NCBI GenBank assembly: GCA_964369415.1
Contig: CAYJFP010000003.1
Location: 1-64,000, forward strand
Direction: 5' to 3'
DNA length: 64,000 bases
Source: SIG603 sp964369415
Lineage (GTDB): Bacteria; Bacillota; Clostridia; Oscillospirales; Acutalibacteraceae
Shown: positions 42,911-51,440 of the stretch, piece by piece
Numbering within the stretch: position 1 is the stretch's first letter
Layout: each line of letters opens with the position of its first letter
The notes under the pieces: model-generated
The model's input: only the letters and a program-made list of their open reading frames with translations
What the model was told of the DNA's origin: nothing
Database searches by the model: none
Program-made: the position numbers and the translations under genes

Positions 42911-43924
42911 TTATCTATTTTCTAATATTGTAATCTTCATATCGCCTTTTTTAACCCATCCAATTTTTACTAAAAGGCCATTGACTCCCAAACTGATTAT
43001 CGCTGGAAGTACAAAATGAAGTAATAACACCCATAAAAGAGTTATCACAAAGTCGCCACTCATCGACTCAAATGTGCCAAACTGCCCTACAAGTCCACTA
43101 GTTCCCATTCCAGAACCAGCCGGTGTGTTTGTCATTTTGAATATCGTGGTGGACAGTGGCCCTAGGACAGCCGCCGCCAAAGTTGGTGCAATTAATATCA
43201 CAGGCTTCTTCATAATATTCGAAAACTGTAGCATGGAAGTTCCAAGACCTTGTGAAATAAGTCCACCCCAGCCGTTATCCTTAAAGCTAATCACAGCAAA
43301 TCCAATCATCTGCGCACAACATCCGACAGTCGCCGCACCGCCCGCTAATCCACTTAAACCAAGCATTATGCATAGCGCTGCCGAGCTTATCGGTGCCGTC
43401 AAAGCAAGTCCTACAATGACCGCAACAGCAATTCCCATCGGAATCGGACTTAGCTCTGTTGCCATGTTTATTACCGAACCTAGACTGTTCATCATTGTAC
43501 TTATCGGTGTACCCATGAACATTGCAGCAGTACATCCGCTTACAATAGTCACAATCGGCGAGAGAACTATATCCACCTTTGTCTTACCGCTTATCAGTGA
43601 ACCAATTTCACTTCCGACAACCGCCCCTATAAATGCTCCCACAGGCCCGCCTACTTGATATCCATACGCACCCGTTATAACTGATGAAAAAATAACAAGC
43701 GGCTTTGCCTTTAATCCATACGATATCGCCGCACCTATTGCACCGCCGACTACAGGCGAAGTCGCACTCGCAACCGAGGCAAACTCGCCGAGAAATCCCA
43801 TATAGGGCAATTTACTGATTTGCGACAGGATTAAACCTATTATCAGTGATGAAAAAAGTCCAAGTGCCATTGCGCTCATTGCATCAATAAAGTAACGCTT
43901 CAAAAATTTAACTATTATGCTCAT
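42911..43924 (-). CDS. PTS IIC-like permease (PTS_EIIC_2 family)
   Basis: 337 residues, very hydrophobic, about ten helices rich in Gly/Ala (GGAIGAAISYGLKAKPLVIFSS, LGLSGLAGGAATVGCCAQ). It matches the uncharacterised PTS_EIIC_2 membrane family. No IIA or IIB gene is nearby, so it may not be a true sugar-PTS transporter. ATG 43924 follows GGGGGT; the TTG four codons before lies in the ribosome site. Sits 61 bases after the next gene on the same strand. Confidence 0.75.
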   Translation of the reverse strand: MSIIVKFLKRYFIDAMSAMALGLFSSLIIGLILSQISKLPYMGFLGEFASVASATSPVVGGAIGAAISYGLKAKPLVIFSSVITGAYGYQVGGPVGAFIGAVVGSEIGSLISGKTKVDIVLSPIVTIVSGCTAAMFMGTPISTMMNSLGSVINMATELSPIPMGIAVAVIVGLALTAPISSAALCIMLGLSGLAGGAATVGCCAQMIGFAVISFKDNGWGGLISQGLGTSMLQFSNIMKKPVILIAPTLAAAVLGPLSTTIFKMTNTPAGSGMGTSGLVGQFGTFESMSGDFVITLLWVLLLHFVLPAIISLGVNGLLVKIGWVKKGDMKITILENR

Positions 43925-43985
43925 TTTTACCCCCAAAATTATGAAATATCAAAAGCAGATGGATTTTACCACCCGCTTAAATTAT

Positions 43986-44843
43986 TTAGCCTTTAAGAAT
44001 TACCGATTGTTTCGCTGGACTTGACCTTCCTTCTAAATTCGGAAATCTTCTTTCAAGTGCCGCAAAGCCAATTTCAATATCTTCCTCTGCTTCTAGCTGT
44101 GACATTACTCCAACCGTTACCATGTCGCACTCTCTAATTGTGTTGTAGACAAAATTAAGACCGACATAAGGAGTACATCTTCCCGCCGCAAAAGGCTTGA
44201 TTGTCATGACAGGTTTTTTTGCATTGTTTATAACTTTTGAAATATACTCAACCTCAACTTGCATCAAAAATCCCATGCAGTTATAGATTTGAATATAGGT
44301 TTCAACATCGTATTCGTTCATATCGGAGTACAAAATCAGTTCAGGCATATGAGCCGAAAGACCTGGTTTCATGCCCGCATCTCTAATCATTTTGAGATAA
44401 TCTTCAAGTCTATCGAGCGTCTTTTTATTCTTATTTACAAGCTGCTCTGCACTTGCATGATGAATAAGGCAAAATTCCGCTCCATTTTTAGCTGACTCTT
44501 TAATTTGCAATTCTGCTTCTTTTCTAGCTGTTTCGTTGTCGTCCATGTTAAGTATCGGCGTATCGATAATATGTATCTTCTTGCCCGACTTTTCTTGTGC
44601 GTAATCTACCGCTCTTTTAAGGATAGGATTATCTGCAAAAAGCCCCATCACAGCATCAATACCACTGTTCAAATAGGTTTCAAACACTGGATAAAATACT
44701 TTTTCATCACTAAACTTCTGCTTAATCATCGTATCTGCCGCATTGCTTGTATGGCTATATCCGCAAAACCAGTTTGTTCCTATCAGCATCCTCGGAAGTG
44801 AAATGCCCGCTACCTCAGTTCTTGGAAATAATTTTTGCTCCAT
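43986..44843 (-). CDS. Aldo-keto-reductase-like TIM-barrel protein of unknown function
   Basis: 285 residues from ATG 44843. The late barrel strands GMKPGLSAHMPE and TIKPFAAGRCTP, and TVGVMSQLEAEEDI, resemble the C-terminal half of aldo-keto reductases, but the usual catalytic Tyr/Lys pattern was not seen. TTG 44873 is an alternative start, but it lies in the 5' arm of a perfect hairpin (TTGCCTGA / TCAGGCAA, 44851-44873). Probably shares a transcript with the PTS permease downstream; substrate unknown. Confidence 0.65.
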   Translation of the reverse strand: MEQKLFPRTEVAGISLPRMLIGTNWFCGYSHTSNAADTMIKQKFSDEKVFYPVFETYLNSGIDAVMGLFADNPILKRAVDYAQEKSGKKIHIIDTPILNMDDNETARKEAELQIKESAKNGAEFCLIHHASAEQLVNKNKKTLDRLEDYLKMIRDAGMKPGLSAHMPELILYSDMNEYDVETYIQIYNCMGFLMQVEVEYISKVINNAKKPVMTIKPFAAGRCTPYVGLNFVYNTIRECDMVTVGVMSQLEAEEDIEIGFAALERRFPNLEGRSSPAKQSVILKG

Positions 44844-44850
44844 AAATCTC

Positions 44851-44873
44851 TTGCCTGATATTTTTTCAGGCAA
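44851..44873 (-). promoter_or_regulatory. Hairpin in the leader of the AKR-like gene
   Basis: Perfect 8-base stem TTGCCTGA / TCAGGCAA with a 7-base loop, 7 bases before ATG 44843. May be a translational switch, or the arm contains the alternative TTG start. Confidence 0.4.
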
Positions 44874-44935
44874 ATACCTACCTTTCTAATAAAAAATAAG
44901 TTCTATCATAAACACACCTCGGCATGCTTATTCTG

Positions 44936-45697
44936 CTAAAATTTCCATTTCCATTTGTTAAAATATCTAAACATCGACATAAGCCAACGCCTTATGCCTA
45001 TCATACTTCTAGTATTTCCTCTTTCCCATGCATGAAAAACGCTTGTAATCGGACAATATTCAACTTTTCCAAGCTCTTTTGCCCTTCGTGAAATATCAGC
45101 ATCTTCCATATACATGAAAAACCTGTCGTCAAATCCGCCTAGTTTCTTAAAAACTTCTGTTCTTATCCCAAAAAAACACCCTGTCGAAAATTCTACTTCT
45201 GTCGGCTTACTCAAGTCTTCTGTTTCTCTTGTATACTCTTTTCTAAGGCGCTTAAACCCTGGAAATTTACTCACTATCACATATCTTATTGTAGGATTCT
45301 TCTTCGGTAGATTTTGCCTTGTGCCGTCTAAATTTAGTATTTCAGGTGTGACTATCACCGTGTCTTGATTCTTAGATAAATACTCGCTCAACACCGAGAT
45401 ACTGTCCTCTTTTAAAATTATATCAGGATTAACCACAAAATGAAAGTCACTATTTACCAAGGGAATAATTTTATTGTGCCCGTATCCAAAACCACCATTT
45501 TTTTCATTTTCAAGAAGAATCACACTCGGAAATTTCTCTTTGATAATCTCTCTTGTAGAGTCTGTAGACTTATTATCAGAAACTATTAGTTCTAAATCAG
45601 TTCCCTTTGTAAACTCTATTATAGATTTTAGGCAATCTTCAATCACGTCTTCGTTATTATAGCTTGTTATACAAGCGCTGACTTTGTACAAAGGCAC
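44936..45697 (-). CDS. Family 2 glycosyltransferase (rhamnosyltransferase-like)
   Basis: 253 residues from GTG 45697, with AAGGGAG 5 bases before it (TTG starts at 45724 and 45691 are alternatives). The GT-A fold is evident: SACITSYNNEDVIEDCLKSI, the donor-binding VSDNKST, the DXD-like VVNPDIILK, and the acceptor-side FSTGCFFGIRTEVFKKLGGFDD with YMEDADISRR. WbbL-like enzymes add rhamnose to polymers on a lipid carrier. It follows the sugar transferase gene (45708-47099) by 10 bases. Confidence 0.9.
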   Translation of the reverse strand: MPLYKVSACITSYNNEDVIEDCLKSIIEFTKGTDLELIVSDNKSTDSTREIIKEKFPSVILLENEKNGGFGYGHNKIIPLVNSDFHFVVNPDIILKEDSISVLSEYLSKNQDTVIVTPEILNLDGTRQNLPKKNPTIRYVIVSKFPGFKRLRKEYTRETEDLSKPTEVEFSTGCFFGIRTEVFKKLGGFDDRFFMYMEDADISRRAKELGKVEYCPITSVFHAWERGNTRSMIGIRRWLMSMFRYFNKWKWKF

Positions 45698-45707
45698 AAA
45701 CGCTCCC

Positions 45708-47099
45708 TTACTCTTTATTTTCAAAATTCGTCTTCAACTGCTCTAACAACTCATCATCCTTTATGCTAAAAGCCTCTGTGCTGTCTGATTTAAAGAACAC
45801 AATTAATGTTTGGAGTATGAGTTTCAAATCTATCCAAATATTGTACTTTTTAATATATGTCAAATCTAAAATCAATTTATTTTTTGGACTCGTATTATAT
45901 TTTCCTACGATTTGTGCATAACCTGAAAGACCTGCCTTTACAAGAAGCCTATATTTAAATTCTGGTAGTTCCTTGGTATAATCCAAAACATTTTTTATCA
46001 TTTCAGGTCTAGGACCTATTAGGCTCATGTCTCCTAATAGAACATTTATAAACTGTGGTAGTTCATCAAGTCTTGTTTTTCTAAGTAATTTACCTACAGC
46101 GGTGATTCTTTCATCGTCTGTTATCGCCGAGCGATTTTCACAGTTTTCTTTCATTGTTCTAAATTTGTATACTTTGAAAATTCTTCCACCTCTAGTCGCC
46201 CTGTTTTGGGTGAAAAATATCTTTCCGCCATCGCAACATTTAATCATAATCGCACTGATAAGCCAAATGGGCGAGCTGAAAATTATCGCTGGAATACACA
46301 CAAAAAGGTCAAGCGTCCTCTTTGATATTCTCTGCTGAAGGGAAAGTCCTTTTATATTTGCATTTACAAATGAGTGGTCATCAAGCAAAGCCTGAATCGC
46401 ATTAACTTCGATTACATCGTTGATTTCAGGCGTAAAGAATACGTTTTTACCTTGATTGTAGCAAAATTCTAAAATTCTCTCACGCTCTTTTATCGGTACA
46501 TCGCATAAGAATACCGACTCAGAATTTAAAATAACATCGTAAATTGCAGGGTCTACATAATTTATAATTTTTTTTACTTTGTACTGCTTTTTATACTTTT
46601 TAACGTTTTTAAGCGCTTCCGCCGCCGCTTCTGCCGAGGAGGAAATTATACAGGTTTTATCAGGACTTTTAACCTTGAAATACATGTAATTTCCAAAGTA
46701 AGTCATTATATAAATAAATACTACCTGCGCTAAAAAGACAAAGAACAAGGTTCCGACTTCGCTAAAAATGTTAAGCTGATACCCTTGTGCCTCATTTACA
46801 TTCATGATGACGAGTTGGGCATAAGTTACTATATCCGTTACCAAAATAGCCAATACTATCGAGTGGATTATCGGCTTGCTTTTTCTTTTTCCAATGTCAA
46901 AACTGCCATAGGCACGTGTCATCAATAGTCCGACTACTCCAAAGGTAAGCATTGTTACACCGGCTGTTCTAGAAAGAGTCAAAATCTGCCAGTTTTCAAC
47001 AGAAAAAACTAGAAAAAATATTAAAAACAGAACTAAATATAAAAACAAAGTAAGAAAGATTACTACTGAATCTAAAAAAACTCTAATAAAGGATTTCAA
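45708..47099 (-). CDS. Undecaprenyl-phosphate sugar transferase (WbaP-like)
   Basis: 463 residues: about four N-terminal helices, a CoA-binding-like region (TCIISSSAEAAAEAL), then the catalytic bacterial sugar transferase domain, with the membrane helix LDLFVCIPAIIFSSPIWLISA and the KFRTM, TRLDELPQF, GDMSLIGPRPE and GLSGYAQI motifs. It loads the first sugar phosphate onto undecaprenyl phosphate for exopolysaccharide or glycan synthesis. The start is TTG 47099. No other polymer genes are nearby except the glycosyltransferase. Confidence 0.92.
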   Translation of the reverse strand: MKSFIRVFLDSVVIFLTLFLYLVLFLIFFLVFSVENWQILTLSRTAGVTMLTFGVVGLLMTRAYGSFDIGKRKSKPIIHSIVLAILVTDIVTYAQLVIMNVNEAQGYQLNIFSEVGTLFFVFLAQVVFIYIMTYFGNYMYFKVKSPDKTCIISSSAEAAAEALKNVKKYKKQYKVKKIINYVDPAIYDVILNSESVFLCDVPIKERERILEFCYNQGKNVFFTPEINDVIEVNAIQALLDDHSFVNANIKGLSLQQRISKRTLDLFVCIPAIIFSSPIWLISAIMIKCCDGGKIFFTQNRATRGGRIFKVYKFRTMKENCENRSAITDDERITAVGKLLRKTRLDELPQFINVLLGDMSLIGPRPEMIKNVLDYTKELPEFKYRLLVKAGLSGYAQIVGKYNTSPKNKLILDLTYIKKYNIWIDLKLILQTLIVFFKSDSTEAFSIKDDELLEQLKTNFENKE

Positions 47100-47215
47100 A
47101 AAATCACCTGTTTACATTCTTCAAATATTTTACTCCTATATATATTATAACAACAATTACTATTTTTACAATATATTAAATCTAAATACACAAAATTTTA
47201 TTATACGAAAACAAA

Positions 47216-48694
47216 TTAAGCGTTACTTGAGTAGTTAGGAGATTCTTTAGTTATTTGTATGTCATGCGGATGACTCTCTACAAGACCAGCTCCTGTAATT
47301 TTTACAAATTGTGCTTTTGTGTGAAGCTCTGATATTGTTTTGCATCCTGTATATCCCATACCTGCTCTTAAACCGCCTATCATTTGGTAAATTGTATCGG
47401 CAAGAGGGCCTTTAAACGGAACTCTACCTTCAACACCTTCTGGAACAAGCTTTCTGTTATTGGCTTGGAAATATCTGTCGCCACTACCTTTATTCATAGC
47501 GCCTAGGCTTCCCATTCCTCTATATACTTTAAACTGACGTCCTTTGTATAGCTCGTATTCACCTGGAGCTTCTTTACATCCGGCAACTAAAGATCCTAGC
47601 ATTACAATGCTTGCACCAGCTGCCAAAGCTTTTACTATGTCACCGCTAAATTTAATACCACCGTCCGCTATAATCGGAACTCCATGCTTCATCGCTTCAT
47701 TCGCAGCGTCAAATACTGCTGTAATTTGCGGCACACCAATGCCTGCTACAACACGAGTTGTACAGATAGAGCCAGGTCCGATACCGACTTTTACGCAGTC
47801 TGCTCCGGCTTCGATAAGAGCCTTAGTTCCTTCAGCTGTTGCGACATTACCGCCTATTAACTGAACTTTCGGGAAAGCTTTTTTAACTTTTTTAATAGCT
47901 TTTATAACGCCTTCATTGTGTCCGTGGGCAGAGTCAAGGGCAACAACGTCAACTTGAGCCGCTACAAGCGCACTTACTCTTTCTAACACGTCATCTGTAG
48001 CTCCAATAGCAGCACCACATAATAATCTGCCCGCTTTATCTCTTGCAGAAAGTGGATATTGAACTGCTTTTTCTATATCTTTAATTGTAATAAGTCCTTT
48101 TAGGTAACCTTTTTCATCGACTATAGGCAGTTTTTCAATTTTGTGACGTCTTAAAATTTCTTGTGCCTCGTTCATGCTTGTCCCGACAGGCGCTGTTACA
48201 AGATTTTCCTTTGTCATTACGTTTTTACAAGGTTGATCAAAGTCACTTGCTGTCATAAATCTTATGTCACGGTTTGTTATAATTCCAACTAATTTTCCGT
48301 CTTCGCAAATAGGAACGCCAGAAATTCTGTATTTGCCCATAAGCGCATCGGCATCTCTTACTAGGTTATTAGGGTTTAGCGAAAATGGATTTGTAATAAC
48401 GCCATTTTCAGAACGCTTAACTCTATCCACCATATCGGCTTGCATTTCTATGCTCATATTCTTATGAATTATACCAACGCCGCCTTCTCTAGCCATTGCA
48501 ATAGCCATTTCTGACTCGGTAACTGTATCCATAGCCGCTGTCATTATCGGTGTCATAAGCTTTATTTTTTTTGTAAGTTTCGTAGAGAAATCCACATTTG
48601 ACGGCAACACATTAGATTCGGCAGGTATCAACAATACATCATCATAAGTGAGACCCTCTTTTAAAAATTTAGTTTCAGCATTAAATTTATTCAT
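47216..48694 (-). CDS. guaB: Inosine-5'-monophosphate dehydrogenase
   Basis: 492 residues: TIM barrel with the CBS pair at about 95-210 (NRDIRFMTAS, ITIKDIEKAV), the NAD/IMP loop VKVGIGPGSICTTR with the catalytic Cys, and the RVPFKG flap. It is the first committed step of GMP synthesis. ATG 48694 follows AAAGGAGAAAG. The promoter carries a CATGGT/ACCATG palindrome. Confidence 0.98.
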   Translation of the reverse strand: MNKFNAETKFLKEGLTYDDVLLIPAESNVLPSNVDFSTKLTKKIKLMTPIMTAAMDTVTESEMAIAMAREGGVGIIHKNMSIEMQADMVDRVKRSENGVITNPFSLNPNNLVRDADALMGKYRISGVPICEDGKLVGIITNRDIRFMTASDFDQPCKNVMTKENLVTAPVGTSMNEAQEILRRHKIEKLPIVDEKGYLKGLITIKDIEKAVQYPLSARDKAGRLLCGAAIGATDDVLERVSALVAAQVDVVALDSAHGHNEGVIKAIKKVKKAFPKVQLIGGNVATAEGTKALIEAGADCVKVGIGPGSICTTRVVAGIGVPQITAVFDAANEAMKHGVPIIADGGIKFSGDIVKALAAGASIVMLGSLVAGCKEAPGEYELYKGRQFKVYRGMGSLGAMNKGSGDRYFQANNRKLVPEGVEGRVPFKGPLADTIYQMIGGLRAGMGYTGCKTISELHTKAQFVKITGAGLVESHPHDIQITKESPNYSSNA

Positions 48695-48746
48695 ACGCTT
48701 TCTCCTTTTTAAATAAGTTAAAACTTACTTTATTTATAAGTATCTT

Positions 48747-48775
48747 ATTATATCATGGTGTTACCATGTTTTCAA
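48747..48775 (-). promoter_or_regulatory. guaB promoter with palindrome in the spacer
   Basis: Minus strand TTGAAA (48775-48770), 17 bases, TATAAT (48752-48747). CATGGT-gtt-ACCATG (48754-48768) is a perfect inverted repeat filling the spacer, suggesting a purine-responsive or global repressor rather than a riboswitch. Confidence 0.7.
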
Positions 48776-48897
48776 GCTTTAATCCTCTTAAAATACAAAT
48801 TGTATCATTACACAAAATAATTAAATCATTTATGAAAGTTTTTAATCGAATTTTATATTTAATTGTATTTTAATTGCATTTATTTTTATAATACTAC

Positions 48898-48926
48898 TTG
48901 ACACAGATACTTATTTAGTTTAGTAT
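48898..48926 (+). promoter_or_regulatory. Promoter of the first MFS gene
   Basis: TTGACA (48898-48903), 17 bases, TAGTAT (48921-48926). Confidence 0.65.
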
Positions 48927-48968
48927 CACCTTAGCAATATAAATTCTAATGATTTTGAGAGAAATAAT

Positions 48969-50189
48969 ATGAGAAAATTAAGTTTGCGTTCTTTACCTCC
49001 TGAATTTAAACCCGCCGCCCATCTTTGGCTAATGATTGGTCTTTTTTACTGTTCTTGGGCATTTTCAAGTTATGGTAATATTTACGTTCAAAACCTAGGC
49101 TTTACCGCCTCTGATTTGGGCATAATCAACGCAGTTTGTAGTTTTGCCGCAATTTTTTCCTGCATGATTTTTGGAATGATTAGCGACAGGACAAATTCTA
49201 TAAAAAAAGTAGTTATACTATGTGTTATGTGCACAGGTGTTATCTACTCTTTAATACCGCTTCTACCTGTTAGCCACTCATATATTTTCATAATGTTTCT
49301 TGCTTATTACTCACTTAACAACATGTTCAAGTCTTCAAGCGGTTCGCTATTTGAAGGAATGGCTGTTAGAACAAGTAATATTAAAGGAATTAACTACGGC
49401 TTAGTAAGGTCGGCAGGCTCGATTTTTTATGCTTCGTCTTCTCTTATTATTCCTATTATCATATCTTCTTTTGGTTTAGAATCGACATTTTTAATCCATG
49501 CGATTATACACATTCCTTTGCTAATCTTACTTTTCACAGCTTATGACCCGAAAATGACGCATACAATTCAACAAGAGAAAAAGAAAGTAAGTCTTGCTCC
49601 TTTACTAAAAAATTATTTCTACGTCACCTTTCTTGTTAGTATTTCACTTTTCTTTTTGGCAAATTCAGCCATGATGTCCTTTTTTCCATATTTAATTGCA
49701 GATGTCGGTGTATCGACAGATAATATGGGTACATTTTTGGCTTTAAGGGTATGTTTTGAGATTCCGTTTTTGATTTCGGTTGCTAAACTAAGGAAAAAAC
49801 TCAAGCTAAAATATTTGATTATGATAGGTTGCTCTTTGTATGCGGTCGAATGTTTTATCGTAGGATTTTTTGTTACTGGATACAGTGGACTACTTTTTTC
49901 TAGTATTTTTTCAGGCATGGGAAGTGGACTTTTTGTAGGAGTTGTTCCTTTTTACCTTTTTAAACTTGCACCTGATGAGTTAAAGTCTTCTGCACAAACA
50001 TTCTACACTGCTGTCGTTTCCAGCGCCAGCATACTCGGCAATTTATTGGGCGGATACTTATTCGACGTTATGGGTGGTAAAAGCTTTTATATTCTTATAG
50101 GAAGTGTGATGTTACTAGCTATATTTACGTTTTTCACAACACTTTTCTTAAAGAAAAACTCTGTTAATCCAGCTGACCAAATGAATTAA
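48969..50189 (+). CDS. MFS transporter (MFS_1-like, LacY/NupG-type) 1
   Basis: 406 residues, twelve hydrophobic helices with the MFS loop motif ISDRTNSIKKVV between helices 2 and 3. The MFS_1-like subgroup covers sugar/nucleoside symporters and efflux proteins; the substrate is unknown. A close paralogue follows at 50259, sharing GTINA-type and ISD(R/K)xNSIKKV stretches. ATG 48969 follows GAGAGAAATA. Confidence 0.88.
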   Translation: MRKLSLRSLPPEFKPAAHLWLMIGLFYCSWAFSSYGNIYVQNLGFTASDLGIINAVCSFAAIFSCMIFGMISDRTNSIKKVVILCVMCTGVIYSLIPLLPVSHSYIFIMFLAYYSLNNMFKSSSGSLFEGMAVRTSNIKGINYGLVRSAGSIFYASSSLIIPIIISSFGLESTFLIHAIIHIPLLILLFTAYDPKMTHTIQQEKKKVSLAPLLKNYFYVTFLVSISLFFLANSAMMSFFPYLIADVGVSTDNMGTFLALRVCFEIPFLISVAKLRKKLKLKYLIMIGCSLYAVECFIVGFFVTGYSGLLFSSIFSGMGSGLFVGVVPFYLFKLAPDELKSSAQTFYTAVVSSASILGNLLGGYLFDVMGGKSFYILIGSVMLLAIFTFFTTLFLKKNSVNPADQMN

Positions 50190-50203
50190 ATTAATATTTA
50201 CTA

Positions 50204-50235
50204 TATGGTAGCTTAAACTTATTTAAGCTACCATA
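50204..50235. other. Perfect 14-bp hairpin between MFS paralogues
   Basis: TATGGTAGCTTAAA / TTTAAGCTACCATA with a 4-base loop. No U-run follows, so it is not a classic terminator; it may stabilise or process the mRNA between the two genes. Confidence 0.6.
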
Positions 50236-50258
50236 AATAATGATTTCAGGAGAATTAT

Positions 50259-51440
50259 ATGAATAAAACAAATTTCCCAGTTAAGGACACTATTTTTCAA
50301 AGCTCTTTAGCTGCTGCCTTCTTCTTTTCTATAGCGTTTACCGGCTACGGTACTGTCTATTTACAAGGTCTGGGCTTCGAGACTTCTCAAATTGGAACTA
50401 TTAATGCATGCGCAAATGTTATCTCTATATTTGCATGTATTTTTTTCGGTATAGTTAGCGACAAAATTAACTCCATAAAAAAAGTTCTCCTGTTCGCCAC
50501 TTTGCTTTTCAGTGCACTTTATTCTGCCATACCGCTTTTACCTATAGACACTTCCTACACTTTTGTTATGTTTCTTTTGTATTTTACACTTATCAACTGC
50601 TTCAAGGCACCTTTTGGCTCTTTGTGTGAAGGAATGCTTGCTAGGTCTTCGTATGATTTAAACTTAAACTATGGTTTTGTGCGCTCTTGGGGGTCTATTG
50701 GATATGCTGTTTCAGGCTTTATTCTTTCTTATATAGTAAGCACCTTTGGAATAAATACTTCATTTATAATAAATGCTATAATTACAGTTCCTATTTTAGT
50801 TCTTATATCGTTTTCTTACGACCCTAAAGTCGAGAAAAAAACTAAGCACCAAAAAATCAGCATTAAGCCTTTATTTAAAAACCTCCACTATGTTTTTTTC
50901 TTAGTCTTTACCTTCTTTTTATGGATGACGATTTCCTCTGACATAACTTTTGCCCCTTATTTCATGGAAGAAATCGGTGTTGCAAGCGATAATTTGGGTG
51001 TTTATCTGTCTATTAGAGCCTTGTTTGAAATCCCTATACTATTGTTAATTAACAAATTAAGAAGCAAAATTAATCTAAAATACATTTTAATGTTTTCTTC
51101 CTTTTTCTATGCCGTTCAATACTTTTTAATGGGTTTTTGGCCGACAACTTTAATGGATATTATCATCTTATCCGCCTTATCAGGTGTTGGAAGCGGACTT
51201 ATGGTAGGTTCGGTTTCTTTATATGTACTTGAGCTTGCCCCGCCTGAACTTAGGGCATCGGCTCAAAGTGTTTATTCCTCTGTAGTTGCGGCTTCTGGCA
51301 TACTTGGTAATCTACTGGGCGGTTATATCTACGAAATATTTAAAGGACGCATGTACTACATATTCCTTGGAGTAGTCGTCACTTTAGGCGCTATACTATT
51401 TTTAGCTTCTAATTTTATTAAGAAAAAGGAACGAATTTAG
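50259..51440 (+). CDS. MFS transporter (MFS_1-like) 2, paralogue
   Basis: 393 residues with the same twelve-helix layout and loop motif (VSDKINSIKKVL) as the preceding MFS protein. The two look like a gene duplication with divergence; the helix 1-2 segment and the ELRASAQSVYSSV stretch (DELKSSAQTFYTAV in paralogue 1) stay alike. ATG 50259 follows CAGGAGAA. Its stop codon overlaps that of the convergent ypeB gene, with no terminator between. Confidence 0.88.
   Translation: MNKTNFPVKDTIFQSSLAAAFFFSIAFTGYGTVYLQGLGFETSQIGTINACANVISIFACIFFGIVSDKINSIKKVLLFATLLFSALYSAIPLLPIDTSYTFVMFLLYFTLINCFKAPFGSLCEGMLARSSYDLNLNYGFVRSWGSIGYAVSGFILSYIVSTFGINTSFIINAIITVPILVLISFSYDPKVEKKTKHQKISIKPLFKNLHYVFFLVFTFFLWMTISSDITFAPYFMEEIGVASDNLGVYLSIRALFEIPILLLINKLRSKINLKYILMFSSFFYAVQYFLMGFWPTTLMDIIILSALSGVGSGLMVGSVSLYVLELAPPELRASAQSVYSSVVAASGILGNLLGGYIYEIFKGRMYYIFLGVVVTLGAILFLASNFIKKKERI

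Noticed and set aside
43074..43658. 194-codon frame opposite the PTS-like permease
   Set aside because: Antisense to a membrane protein with clear ribosome site; its Pro/Ile/Ala-rich composition is typical of a shadow of such a gene.
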